Assembly: GCA_964550025.1 (NCBI GenBank)
Contig: CAZJYI010000008.1
Location: forward strand, 1 to 64,000
DNA from: CAZJYI01 sp964550025
GTDB taxonomy: Bacteria; Verrucomicrobiota; Kiritimatiellia; UBA8416; CAYOBW01
Reading direction: 5' to 3'
DNA: 64,000 bases
This document shows positions 1 to 9,172 of the stretch, piece after piece. The position numbers and the translations under genes are program-made. Position 1 is the stretch's first letter; every line of letters begins with the position of its first letter. The notes under the pieces are model-generated. The model saw nothing but the letters and a program-made list of their open reading frames with translations, was not told the DNA's origin and did not search any database.

Positions 1-119
1 GGACGCTGCCGACGGCCAATTCCATGGAAACAGCAGATCAAGAAACGGGGGGCATGGTACCCGCTCTTCCTGATTCGTTCACCATTGCCTTTCTCCTGCG
101 GTGACCGCACAATGGCGCG

Positions 120-3100
120 ATGAAATCCTATCTCGTCTTTGTCTGTCTCCTCACTTGCGGTCGTCTCCTGCTGGCGGCGGACTGGCCGACCTACCGGCAC
201 GACATCGCCCGGAGCGGCGCGACGGCGGAAGAACTGCGCGCTCCTCTGGAAGGACACTGGACGTTCAAGCCGCTTCACGGTCCCCGACAGGCCTGGGGCG
301 ATCCCAATCCGCGACCCGTGGGCGGCTGGTTCGGCCAGACGGAAGGGCGTCGCGTGCAGTTTGACGACGCCTTTCACGTCGCTGTGGCCGGGGGGCTGGT
401 CTTCTTCGGTTCATCCGCCGACGGGTGCGTCTATGCGCTGGATGCGGCGACGGGCCGTATCCGCTGGAGTGTCGCAACGGGCGGCCCCGTACGTCTGGCC
501 CCCGCCGTTGCCGGTGATTCTCTGTACGTCGGTTCCGACGACGGCTACGTCTACTGCCTGCGTGCGGCTGACGGCTCCGAGCTGTGGCGCTACCATGCCG
601 CACCGGCTGATGAGGAATTGCTGGGCAGCGGTCAGATGATCTCGCGCTGGCCCGTCCGGACCGGTGTGCTCGTGGACGGTGGGGTTGCGTATTTCGGCGC
701 CGGCGTGTTCCCCGCGGAAGGGGTGTTTGTCCATGCCGTCGACGCCCGGACCGGCCGGCGGCTCTGGTGCAACGATGAGCGTGGCGCACAGCCGCAGAGC
801 CGCTTCTCCCCGCAGGGCTACCTGTTGGCTTCGCCGTCGACGCTGTACGTGCCGACGGGACGCGTTTCCCCCGGCGGTCTGGACCGCAAGACCGGCCGCC
901 TGCAGTACGAAGCGTACTTCGAGCACAGCATCGGGGGAACGTACGCACTGCTTTCAGGCGACCGGATGTTCACCGGAACAAACGAGCTCCTCGGTTACGA
1001 CGGGAAGTCGCGGGCGCAGTTTGCCTGGTTCCGGGCCAGGCAGCTCATCGTCGGTTCGGATCGCTGGTTCGTTCTCGACGGGGAGAGCTTGCGCGCGCTG
1101 AACAGCCAAACGTATCCGAAGGCCAGCCTGCGCCGCAAGGCCCTGAAGGACCGTCGAAACCGCGAGCGGGGTGCCGGCCTGAAGGCTGTGCGACTCGTCG
1201 AGCAGTGCCGCTCGAACGTCGAACGGAGCCGCAGGGACATGCGTGGCAGGGACGCGGCCGTGAAACAGGCGGGAGAGGGCGTTTCCGCTGCGGTGCGGAC
1301 CACGCTGGAAGAGGCGAAAGAGAAACTCGCCGCGGACGAGAAGGCGCTGAATAGCGCATTGCAGGCGGCGGACCTCACGCGTTGGCAGGCCTTGCTGGCT
1401 GATATCAAGGTCGCGGATAAGGCGATTGAGGACACGACGAAATGGCGCCGTGAGACCGCTTGTGCCGAGGCACTGATCCTCGCGGGCAGCGTGCTCTACG
1501 CGGGCGGGGCCAGTGAGGTCATTGCGGTGGACAGCGTCGGCGGTACGAAGCTCTGGGACGCCAAGGTCGATGGGTTGGCGCGCGGCCTGGCCGTTGCCGA
1601 CGGCAGGCTCTATGTCAGTACGGATACCGGGGCGATTTACTGTTTCGGCGCGCCGAAGCAGGCTTCTCCAGTCGGTGTGCGGCAGCCGGTCAACGCGAAC
1701 CCGTATCCACGGGACGCATTCACGCCGGTCATCGAGGCTGCGGCCGGGCATATTCTCGAGACATCGGGAGTTCGGAAGGGCTATGCCCTCATGCTGGGCA
1801 GCGGGACGGGACGCCTGGCCTGCGAGCTGGCACGCCGCTCCGACCTGGTCATCTACGGTGTCGAGACGGACCACGAGAAGGTGGCCGTGGCACGCCGGGC
1901 TCTCAGGTCCGCCGGCCTGTGGGGAACGCGTGTTCGCATCGACGCGGTCGCCGAAGATGAGATGGACCGCCTGCCGTACGCCGACTTCTTTGCCAACCTG
2001 GTCGTTTCCGAGAGTGCGTTGACTGACGGCGTGCTGCCCGGCTCGGCCCCGGACGCGTTTCGCATGACGCGACCGCTGGGCGGCGTGGTCTGCATCGGTC
2101 GACCGGCCGTGCCGGGAGGGGCGGCGGGGCGGTTGTCCGGGACGGCGTTGCGTGAGTGGGCGGAGACGTCGCCGGATCTCCGTTCGGCGGCGGTGAGCGA
2201 GGGGCCGGACGGCGTCTGGCTGAGGTCCACGCGCGGTGCGTTGCCCGGCGCGGGGAGCTGGCGGCAGGAATACGCGGACCCGGGCAACACGACTTGCGGG
2301 GACGACCGGCATGTGAAGTGCCCTCTGGGGGTCCTGTGGTATGGCGATCCGGGACCGGGTATGATGGCCGAGCGCCACAGGCGCCCCTCGGCGCCTCTGG
2401 CGATCAACGGCCGCATGTTCATCCAGGGCGAGGGGCGCGGTACGACCATCGGTGCAGGCGACAATGTCGTCATGTGCTACGACGCCTACAACGGGGTGAA
2501 GCTGTGGGAACGCTCTCTGGGCGGCGCACTACGCACGGTCATTTCGCATGACGGCGCCAACGCGGCCGTGAACGACGACAGCTTTTTCATCGTCGTGCCG
2601 GAAGGGTGTGTGCGCCTGTCAGCCGACACGGGCGAAACGACGTTCACATACAAGGTCCCGGACGGTGACGAGAAGGCCCGCCGATGGGGGTATGTCTCCG
2701 TAGTCGGCGATCGGGTCTACGGTACACGCACGGCAGACAAGAGGACGGGCGATGCGGTGTTCTGCCTCGATATGGCCACTGGCCGGCCGATGTGGGTCCA
2801 CAAGGCCAGGGCCATCCCGCAGGGGGCAATCGCCATTGGCGGCGGCAAGGTCTTTCTGGCCCAGGACGACGTCACGGCGGGGCAACGCGCCCAGGCGCTC
2901 AGGCCGCGGCGCATGGCTGCCGAGGAACTGGCGGGCAAAGAGAGGGAGGCAGCGCTGAACGCGTTGCAGAAGGCTGACGTGCGGAACATCGTCACGCTCG
3001 ATGCCGTCTCCGGGCGGGTGCTCTGGAAGCGTCCGATGGAGCTCACCGGGGCGACCGGGAATGACTACTGGTGCTCGCTTGGGTCGATCTACAAGAACGG

Positions 3101-5018
3101 CGTGCTCGTGCTGTTCGGAGTCTATGCCGACGGCCACTACTGGAAGCAGTTCTTCGCGGGCCAATTCGATGTGCGGCGGGTGTTTGCCCTTGACGCCACG
3201 GACGGCAGCTTGCTCTGGGAGCGGCACGTTGGCTACCGCGTGCGACCGATCGTGGTGGGCGACACGCTGCACACCGAGCCGTGGGCTTTTGATTTGCGTA
3301 CAGGGAAGCAGAAGCTGCGCAACCACCCGATTACCGGCCGTCCCGAGCCGTGGCAATTCGCTCGGCCCGGGCATCACTGCGGATGCCCGGCCGCGGCGGA
3401 GAACCTGATGCTCTTCCGCTCCTACACGCTGGGATGGTACGACCTGAAGGGGGATTTCGGGACACAGCATTTCGGGGGGGTCAGAACGAGTTGCTGGATC
3501 AATTTCGTTCCCGCCAACGGTGTGCTCATGGTGCCGGAGGGAGGGTCGGGTTGCATGTGCGCGTTCCCGACGAGCTGCACCGTCGTGTTCCACAACCGGG
3601 AGATGGCGCGGAACTGGGGGTACTTCAGCGCGGAGGGGGCCGTGACCCCGGTTCGACACCTGGCGCTGAACCTCGGGGCCCCGGGCGATCGCCGCGCGTC
3701 TGACGGAACACTGTGGCTAGGTTATCCGCGACCGGGTGGCTCGCTCGTGATGCAGTTCCCCGGGCAGGCGGCGTTTTACCCCGGCGGTCGCTACTTCTGC
3801 CATGATCCGCTTGCCATGGATGTGGCCGGAACTGATGTGTCCTGGGTTTGCCGATCCGGGATGCTTGGCGCGCGGCGCGTGGTGCTGCCCCTGGTCGCGG
3901 CGGGGGAGGGCGATGCCGTCTACACCGTCCGCCTGACTTTCGCCGAGCTGGGAGAGGCTGCTGAAGGACAACGCGTGTTTGACATTCGTCTCCAGGGGAA
4001 CGAGGTGGCAGGCAACGTGGACGTGGTGCGGGATGCCGGCGGACCGCGGAAGACGCTCATCAGGGAGTTCCGCGGAATTCACGTATCCGACAAGTTGACC
4101 ATCGAGCTTCTCGCCAAGACTCCGACCCCGTCTCTAGTACAGTCGCCGGTGCTCCAGGGCGTCGAGATCGTGCGCGAACGCGTGCTGCATGTCGGGGTGA
4201 TCGCACCCGCGTTGGATATCTCGGATCGTCGGCGGCGGCAGGAGGGCAAGGTGCGGCTCACGAACCACACGGGGCGCGACTTCGTCGGCGTACTGCGTTC
4301 GGTTGCGCCCGATGGTTTTGCCGTGACGCCGGCGGAGCAACCCGTTCGCCTTGCGCAAGGTCAGACGGTCGTCTTACCTCTGATGGCGGAGGTCGCCCGT
4401 GAAGGGCCGCGCAGCCAAACCTCGGTTGCATTGACTCTGGTCCGGGAGGACGGCCGGACCGAGTGGAAAGGACAGGCGCCCATCGACTATTTTGCCGGTT
4501 GCGAGCGGGCCGTGTTCGAAGTCGTGGAGGACACCTGGGCGATCAAGAAGAACGCTACCAGGAACCACGCGAAGCATGGTAGCCTCGTCATCGATGGCGG
4601 GAGTAGGGCGGTGGGTGATGCCGACCACGCCGTTGCCTATCTCAAGTTCCGCCCCGCTGTGTCCGGAAAGGCGACGCGCTGCGTGTTGCGGCTTTTCAAC
4701 GCAGGCAATCCAACGGGCGATTCCGGCGAGATCCGCCTGGTGCGCGAAGCATGGTCCGAGGGAACGCTCACGTACGACAGGCGCCCGGCGCCCGGACGCG
4801 TGCTTGCGAAGATCGGTCCGGTGACCGAGCACCAGGCCGTGGAGGTGCAGTTGTCGCTCTCTTCAGAGGATATCAAGTCACCAGGAGAGTCGCTTGGCCT
4901 GGCAATCGTCCCTACAAGCTGCGACGGTGTCATCTACGTGAGCCGCGAAGGCGGCAAGCCGGCCCAGTTGATCATCGAGTACGAACCCGCGAACCCCGGT
5001 AAGGAGAACCGACTATGA
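120..5018 (+). CDS. Secreted PQQ/BamB-like beta-propeller protein with embedded methyltransferase-like domain and C-terminal DNRLRE-type domain
   Basis: A 1632-residue exported protein whose function is not known. Residues 1-19 form a signal peptide ending LLLA, followed by the WPTYRHD opening typical of planctomycete PQQ-like propellers. Propeller blades with repeated LDAATGRIRW-type motifs fill about 20-300. A charged coiled coil spans roughly 335-430. A class I methyltransferase-like Rossmann unit lies near 545-690, with an intact glycine motif LGSGTGRLA and an acidic strand end GVETD. A second propeller occupies about 750-1170. A malectin-like stretch near 1270-1360 and a DNRLRE-type module from about 1460 (VVEDTWAIKK) close the protein. 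The last bases overlap the next start as ATGA, so the two genes are probably translationally coupled. The domain order is seen directly. Polymer binding is an inference, and methyltransferase activity in the periplasm is doubtful. Confidence 0.85.
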   Translation: MKSYLVFVCLLTCGRLLLAADWPTYRHDIARSGATAEELRAPLEGHWTFKPLHGPRQAWGDPNPRPVGGWFGQTEGRRVQFDDAFHVAVAGGLVFFGSSADGCVYALDAATGRIRWSVATGGPVRLAPAVAGDSLYVGSDDGYVYCLRAADGSELWRYHAAPADEELLGSGQMISRWPVRTGVLVDGGVAYFGAGVFPAEGVFVHAVDARTGRRLWCNDERGAQPQSRFSPQGYLLASPSTLYVPTGRVSPGGLDRKTGRLQYEAYFEHSIGGTYALLSGDRMFTGTNELLGYDGKSRAQFAWFRARQLIVGSDRWFVLDGESLRALNSQTYPKASLRRKALKDRRNRERGAGLKAVRLVEQCRSNVERSRRDMRGRDAAVKQAGEGVSAAVRTTLEEAKEKLAADEKALNSALQAADLTRWQALLADIKVADKAIEDTTKWRRETACAEALILAGSVLYAGGASEVIAVDSVGGTKLWDAKVDGLARGLAVADGRLYVSTDTGAIYCFGAPKQASPVGVRQPVNANPYPRDAFTPVIEAAAGHILETSGVRKGYALMLGSGTGRLACELARRSDLVIYGVETDHEKVAVARRALRSAGLWGTRVRIDAVAEDEMDRLPYADFFANLVVSESALTDGVLPGSAPDAFRMTRPLGGVVCIGRPAVPGGAAGRLSGTALREWAETSPDLRSAAVSEGPDGVWLRSTRGALPGAGSWRQEYADPGNTTCGDDRHVKCPLGVLWYGDPGPGMMAERHRRPSAPLAINGRMFIQGEGRGTTIGAGDNVVMCYDAYNGVKLWERSLGGALRTVISHDGANAAVNDDSFFIVVPEGCVRLSADTGETTFTYKVPDGDEKARRWGYVSVVGDRVYGTRTADKRTGDAVFCLDMATGRPMWVHKARAIPQGAIAIGGGKVFLAQDDVTAGQRAQALRPRRMAAEELAGKEREAALNALQKADVRNIVTLDAVSGRVLWKRPMELTGATGNDYWCSLGSIYKNGVLVLFGVYADGHYWKQFFAGQFDVRRVFALDATDGSLLWERHVGYRVRPIVVGDTLHTEPWAFDLRTGKQKLRNHPITGRPEPWQFARPGHHCGCPAAAENLMLFRSYTLGWYDLKGDFGTQHFGGVRTSCWINFVPANGVLMVPEGGSGCMCAFPTSCTVVFHNREMARNWGYFSAEGAVTPVRHLALNLGAPGDRRASDGTLWLGYPRPGGSLVMQFPGQAAFYPGGRYFCHDPLAMDVAGTDVSWVCRSGMLGARRVVLPLVAAGEGDAVYTVRLTFAELGEAAEGQRVFDIRLQGNEVAGNVDVVRDAGGPRKTLIREFRGIHVSDKLTIELLAKTPTPSLVQSPVLQGVEIVRERVLHVGVIAPALDISDRRRRQEGKVRLTNHTGRDFVGVLRSVAPDGFAVTPAEQPVRLAQGQTVVLPLMAEVAREGPRSQTSVALTLVREDGRTEWKGQAPIDYFAGCERAVFEVVEDTWAIKKNATRNHAKHGSLVIDGGSRAVGDADHAVAYLKFRPAVSGKATRCVLRLFNAGNPTGDSGEIRLVREAWSEGTLTYDRRPAPGRVLAKIGPVTEHQAVEVQLSLSSEDIKSPGESLGLAIVPTSCDGVIYVSREGGKPAQLIIEYEPANPGKENRL

Positions 5019-7849
5019 CGAACCGGTCCATCCCACGGCGAAACCACGGCGTGCGACGCGTGGCTGTGGTCTTCCTGCATGTTGCGCTTTTTGGTCTGAC
5101 TTCCGTCGCTGCCTTCAAACCCGTCAGGACGAAGTTGATGCGTGGCGGTGACAAACCGCAGTCGCTCTCCGTCGACGTGACCGGCGTCAAAGACCTGTAC
5201 CTGGTCGTGACGCATGGCCCGGACAACTACCGCAGCGACCAGGCCATCTGGGGCGAACCGAAGCTCTTTGACACGCAGGGCGCCGTGGTGGACATGACGA
5301 CGCTGAAGCCGAAACGCGCGCAGGTGGGGTGGGGGAGGCTCTGCCTCAACCACAATCAGCACAAGAAGCCGCTCGCAATGGCCGGCAAGACCTACAAGAC
5401 CGGCTTCTGGGCGCACGGCCCGTCGGTTCTGCACTTTGAGCTGGGCGGAAGGTACACGAAGCTCACGGCCGATGTGGGGATCGACAAGGGCGCGGGAACG
5501 GCCGGCAGCGTGGAGTTTGAGGTGACGGACAAGGCACCGGCAATGCCCACGCGCGAAGTGTTCACGCGGGAAAAGAAGGGAAAGGCCCGGGCGCCCAAAG
5601 CGCCGCCGCTCGTGGCGGGTCCCGCGCACACGTCGCCGCACACGTTCAATCCCGCCGCGGCGAAGAAGCTCCTGGCCCGTGGCGTGGAGGAGCTCGTCTT
5701 TGTCCGACGTTTCACGCTCACCGCCAACCATGTCTACACGGAGTACCTCAACAGCCGCTGGATGCCCGGGGGCGGGTTGACCGTGCTGGATCTGAAGACG
5801 GGCAAGGCGCGGGACCTCGTTCCCGGGTTGACCAATGGCGTCGTGAACCGTTTCGACATCTCGTATGACGCGTCGAAGATCGTCTTCGATTTCAAGAAGG
5901 CCAACGAGGAGGGCTACCGCATCTACGAGGTCGGCGTCACGGGCGAGGGGCTCAGGCAACTCACGTTCCCCCAGGAAGACGAGGCGGAGCTCGTCCGCAA
6001 GTACGGTTCCGCTGGTTACCACCACGGCACCGACGATCTGCACCCGTGCTACCTGCCCGACGGCGACATTGTCTTCGTTTCGACGCGCTGCCAGTACAGC
6101 ATTCTTTGCAACGCCGCCGACGTCTATACGACAAAGGTCCTGTATCGAATGGATGGCGCCGGCAAGAACATGCGGCCGTTGTCGAATAGCCCGGTGAGCG
6201 AGGCCAGCCCGGCCATACTGCCCGACGGACGTATTCTCTATCACCGTTGGGAGTACGTGGACAAAGCCGCCGGCAACCTGAAGTGCCTCTGGGCCATGAA
6301 CCCGGATGGGACGGCCTCGTCCGAGATCTACGGCAACACCATCACGTTTCCCGAGACGATGATCTATCCCCGCCCGATTCCCGGGGCGCCCGGCAAGATC
6401 GTCTTCCTCGGCACCTCGCACTGCTGCCCGAATAACGCCATGGGGGCCATCGTAGTGATCGACACGGCAGACGATATCCGCTCGGTCGAGACGATGCGCT
6501 TTGTCACGGATGACATCCGCGCCCTCAAGCATACGGGGTTCCACTTTCGCGGCCCGGACGGCGAGTGGAAGTACGACCGCAACGGCACGCAGGGGCGGCT
6601 CTTCAAGGACCCGTACCCGCTCTCGGAAGACCTGTTCATTGCGTCGCGAAAGCCGAAGGGCCCGACCTGGAGCGATCCGAAGGCGTATGATCTGGTCCTC
6701 GTGGACGGGGCAGGGGGTGAGACGCCGCTCTACAAGGACGAGGCCATTTCCTGCTGGCATGCATACCCGTTGCGGCCGCGGTCGAAGCCGCCTGTACACC
6801 AGCCGACCCCGGACCCCAAGTTGGCGGAGGCGGGCAAGGCGCGATGTGTCGTTGTCGACGTCTACACGGGCATGGAAGGCGTCGAGCGCGGCGCGATCAA
6901 GTACCTGCGTATCCTGGAGGAAGTCCCACGCCCCTGGGCCGTGCGAAAAACCTGGTTCAAGGACGACCGTGACGGTATGGCGCATTCGGCGATCGGTGAC
7001 GGATTCCTCGGCCTGAAAGCACAGTACGGGGTCGTGCCCGTCGAGGAGGACGGTTCGGCGCATTTTCTCGTGCCCGCGATGCGGAACATCTACCTTCAGG
7101 CGCTGGACAAGGACTGCCTCGCGGTGCAGACCGAGCGCACCTATGTCCACTACATGCCCGGTGAAGTACGCAGTTGCGTCGGCTGCCACGAATTGCCCAA
7201 CCAGGCACCCGAACGCCGGGACGCCACACCCGCGGCTCTCTCGCGCCCGCCCTCATCCCCGGCGCCTCAGCCCGGGGAATCCGACGCGGCCAGACTGTTT
7301 GACTATGCGCGCCAGATCCAGCCGATCTGGGACCGGCATTGCGTCGATTGCCACAGTGGACCGAAGGCCAAGGCCGGGCTCAATCTGGCGGGTGACCCCG
7401 TCGGCGTCTACAGCGCCTCGTACTATGCGCTCATCAAGCGCGGAAAGGGCAAGCTGCAGTTGCTCGGTAACCGCAAGCCGCGCAACGAGAACGTCGGTTC
7501 GGCCGGTATTGAGTACCTGCCGCCGTACGCGCTCGGCGCCTTGACGAGCCCGCTGGCGGCCATGCTCTCCAGGGGCAGGATTCGGCTTCGCGATGCGGAA
7601 CTGCAGGCGTGTGCCGACAAGCTAGCGGAAAGGCACAAGCACGTGAAGCTCACTCCGGGCGAGCTCCTGCGTCTGACGAACTGGCTCGACATCAACTGCC
7701 AGTTCCATTCATCTTACTGGGGACGGTTGAACGTGCGCTACGCCGGGCATCCGAACTACCGCCCCGCTGTGACGTTCGAGGAAGCACTGATGCGGTCCGT
7801 TCCAGAATCGGTCGCCGCGGCCGAGGCGGCGGGAGCCGGGGCGCAGTGA
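5015..7849 (+). CDS. NPCBM plus hydrazine-synthase-alpha-like propeller protein with two c-type haem motifs
   Basis: A 944-residue exported protein. The N-terminus has a hydrophobic export segment (about residues 9-30), then an NPCBM-like carbohydrate-binding domain at about 40-180. The middle is a TolB/PD40-type propeller of the kind annotated as hydrazine synthase alpha-like (motifs YDASKIVFDF, HPCYLPDGDIVF). Two haem-binding CxxCH motifs are visible: CVGCH at about residue 721 and CVDCH at about 776, the second in a stretch resembling the planctomycete DUF1592/PSD1 cytochrome context (IQPIWDRHCVDCH). Start ATG at 5015 is preceded by AAGGAG at 5001-5006 and overlaps the upstream stop by four bases. 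It is probably a periplasmic redox or sugar-binding protein. There is no sign of an anammox cluster, so true hydrazine synthesis is very unlikely. Confidence 0.82.
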   Translation: MTNRSIPRRNHGVRRVAVVFLHVALFGLTSVAAFKPVRTKLMRGGDKPQSLSVDVTGVKDLYLVVTHGPDNYRSDQAIWGEPKLFDTQGAVVDMTTLKPKRAQVGWGRLCLNHNQHKKPLAMAGKTYKTGFWAHGPSVLHFELGGRYTKLTADVGIDKGAGTAGSVEFEVTDKAPAMPTREVFTREKKGKARAPKAPPLVAGPAHTSPHTFNPAAAKKLLARGVEELVFVRRFTLTANHVYTEYLNSRWMPGGGLTVLDLKTGKARDLVPGLTNGVVNRFDISYDASKIVFDFKKANEEGYRIYEVGVTGEGLRQLTFPQEDEAELVRKYGSAGYHHGTDDLHPCYLPDGDIVFVSTRCQYSILCNAADVYTTKVLYRMDGAGKNMRPLSNSPVSEASPAILPDGRILYHRWEYVDKAAGNLKCLWAMNPDGTASSEIYGNTITFPETMIYPRPIPGAPGKIVFLGTSHCCPNNAMGAIVVIDTADDIRSVETMRFVTDDIRALKHTGFHFRGPDGEWKYDRNGTQGRLFKDPYPLSEDLFIASRKPKGPTWSDPKAYDLVLVDGAGGETPLYKDEAISCWHAYPLRPRSKPPVHQPTPDPKLAEAGKARCVVVDVYTGMEGVERGAIKYLRILEEVPRPWAVRKTWFKDDRDGMAHSAIGDGFLGLKAQYGVVPVEEDGSAHFLVPAMRNIYLQALDKDCLAVQTERTYVHYMPGEVRSCVGCHELPNQAPERRDATPAALSRPPSSPAPQPGESDAARLFDYARQIQPIWDRHCVDCHSGPKAKAGLNLAGDPVGVYSASYYALIKRGKGKLQLLGNRKPRNENVGSAGIEYLPPYALGALTSPLAAMLSRGRIRLRDAELQACADKLAERHKHVKLTPGELLRLTNWLDINCQFHSSYWGRLNVRYAGHPNYRPAVTFEEALMRSVPESVAAAEAAGAGAQ

Positions 7850-7931
7850 GCAGCGGGTAGTAGGCAGTGGGTGGCGGGCGGAGCCGGGCGGCAACAGTCG
7901 GTGGCTCGGTGTAGTGGGTGGAAGGCTCCCT

Positions 7932-7957
7932 GTAGCCGCGAGCGTGAGCGAGCGGAA
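7932..7957 (+). repeat. REP-like palindrome with GTAG foot
   Basis: GTAG at 7932-7935 is followed by an imperfect palindrome, CCGC and GC pairing with GC and GCGG across a GTGA loop, with tandem GA/GA mismatches in the stem. It lies in the 266-bp gap between the propeller gene and the ThuA gene. Confidence 0.5.
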
Positions 7958-8010
7958 GGGTGCGCATCCACAAAGAACGACGGGGGATGATCGGGGATGT
8001 TGCCCGTTGC

Positions 8011-8080
8011 CCTTCGTCTTTGCCATGATCTTTACCCTCGTCTCACGAGGCGAAGGCAAAGACGAGGGCAAAGACGAAGG
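8011..8080. repeat. Nested inverted repeat upstream of the ThuA-like gene
   Basis: CCTTCGTCTTTGCC at 8011-8024 is the exact reverse complement of 8067-8080, and inside it CCCTCGTC at 8034-8041 pairs with GACGAGGG at 8061-8068. The right-hand side is also a run of imperfect 12-base units built on GGCAAAGACGA, extending to about 8095. A transcript would fold into a long hairpin about 36 bases before the next start codon. It could be an attenuator or terminator, but there is no T-tract. Confidence 0.6.
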
Positions 8081-8115
8081 AAAGACAAAGAGAAGGGTAT
8101 GGGGAGGTTCAGACG

Positions 8116-8874
8116 ATGAAGAGCAAGGTTTGCGTCCTGTTGGCCGCCGTGTTGGTTGCCGGCATGGTGGTCGGGCAGGAGAAGGAAGGTGCGAGGAAGG
8201 CGGAGAAGAAACCGATTCGCGTGCTGTTGACGTACGGCGGGCATGGGTTCAAGCAGGCGCCGTTCTTTGCCATTTTCGACGGCATGGAAGGCATCACGTA
8301 CGACCGCGCACCGCTGCCGAAAGCGTTCGAACAGCTCAAGCCCGGCCTCGAGGAGAAGTACGACGTGGTTGTCCGCTTCGACATGATCAAGAGCGTTCCC
8401 CAGAAACAGCGCGATGCGTTCACGGCTCTTCTGAAGGAACGCGGGATCGGGTTGGTGTCGCTCCATCACAATCTCGGCGCGCACCGCGATTGGCCCGAGT
8501 ACCGCAACATCATCGGCGGCAGCTATCTCTTCAAGGCCATGGAGATCGACGGCAAGCAGTACCCCAAGTCGACCTACGCGCACTGGAAGCGCACGGACTT
8601 CAAGGTCGTTGACGGCGAACACCCGATAACGAAGGGGGTGGGGGACTTCAAGATTACGGACGACACCGAGACTTACGACAAGTGCTACCTGGCACCTGGC
8701 GTCAAGGTGTTGGTGACGACGGACCAGCAACGCTCAACTCCCGAGCAGGTCTGGGTGACGCGCTATGGCAAAAGCCCCGTGGCCTACGTCATGCCCGGCC
8801 ACGGCCCCCAGGCCTGGCGCGAGCCGGCCTACCAGACCATCGTCCAGCAGGCCATCGAGTGGGCCGCAAAGTAG
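8116..8874 (+). CDS. Secreted ThuA-like domain protein
   Basis: A 252-residue protein with a signal peptide (MKSKVCVLLAAVLVAGMVVG) followed by a ThuA-like, glutamine-amidotransferase-fold domain. Family signs include VLLTYGGHGFKQAPFF at the first strand, LVSLHHNLGAHRDWPEY in the middle, and the closing SPVAYVMPGHG with QQAIEWAAK. In planctomycetes such proteins commonly sit among DUF1080, Gfo/Idh and sulfatase genes and are thought to act in sugar metabolism, although no reaction is established. GGGGAGG lies 8 bases before the ATG. The stop codon TAG at 8872-8874 is supplied by the GTAG foot of a REP-like palindrome starting at 8871. Confidence 0.88.
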   Translation: MKSKVCVLLAAVLVAGMVVGQEKEGARKAEKKPIRVLLTYGGHGFKQAPFFAIFDGMEGITYDRAPLPKAFEQLKPGLEEKYDVVVRFDMIKSVPQKQRDAFTALLKERGIGLVSLHHNLGAHRDWPEYRNIIGGSYLFKAMEIDGKQYPKSTYAHWKRTDFKVVDGEHPITKGVGDFKITDDTETYDKCYLAPGVKVLVTTDQQRSTPEQVWVTRYGKSPVAYVMPGHGPQAWREPAYQTIVQQAIEWAAK

Positions 8875-9088
8875 CGCCGGCTTTCAGCCGGTGACCAGTA
8901 GCGCCGGCTTTCCAGCCGGTGACCAGCAGCGCGAGTATCCGACTTCCCCCGCCGTAGCCGCGCGGAAGACCGATCCGCGGTTCCCCGTGCCGCCGCGTCC
9001 CCGGAGGTGTTGCCGGTCCGTACCCACCCGAGGAGCCTGCCGGGCGGAGCCCGGCGGCACAATTCACCCCGCAGGAGCGGGGCGCTAC
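8871..9088. repeat. Cluster of five REP-like GTAG/GGAG-footed palindromes
   Basis: Five short palindromes fill the gap between the ThuA-like gene and the next sulfatase. Two near-identical tandem copies lie at 8871-8896 and 8898-8924 (GTAGC, stem GCCGGCT / AGCCGG, ending GTGACC). One with GTAG foot is at 8954-8982. One with GGAG foot and a GCCGGGC/GCCCGGC stem is at 9032-9060. One on the minus strand is at 9088-9063 (GTAG foot, CCCCGC / GCGGGG). The remaining bases to 9172 show no gene. Confidence 0.7.
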
Positions 9089-9172
9089 GTCGGTGACCCG
9101 CAGCGCGGATGTGCACGCATCCCCTCCCTCGTCCGCATTGCTCGTCGGCAGGGAAACATGTAGTATATCGGC

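Noticed and set aside
954..2378. Long antisense open frames opposite the first giant genes (also 2619-3659 and 4934-7189)
   Set aside because: High GC opens long frames on the opposite strand; these have low-complexity Arg/Pro/His composition, no motifs and no ribosome-binding sites.
5015..7849. Evidence for anammox (hydrazine synthase)
   Set aside because: Similarity is only to the widespread propeller family; no beta/gamma subunits or other anammox genes are present.
8871..9088. Possible CRISPR array
   Set aside because: Repeats are palindromic, few, unequal in sequence and orientation, and lack regular spacers.
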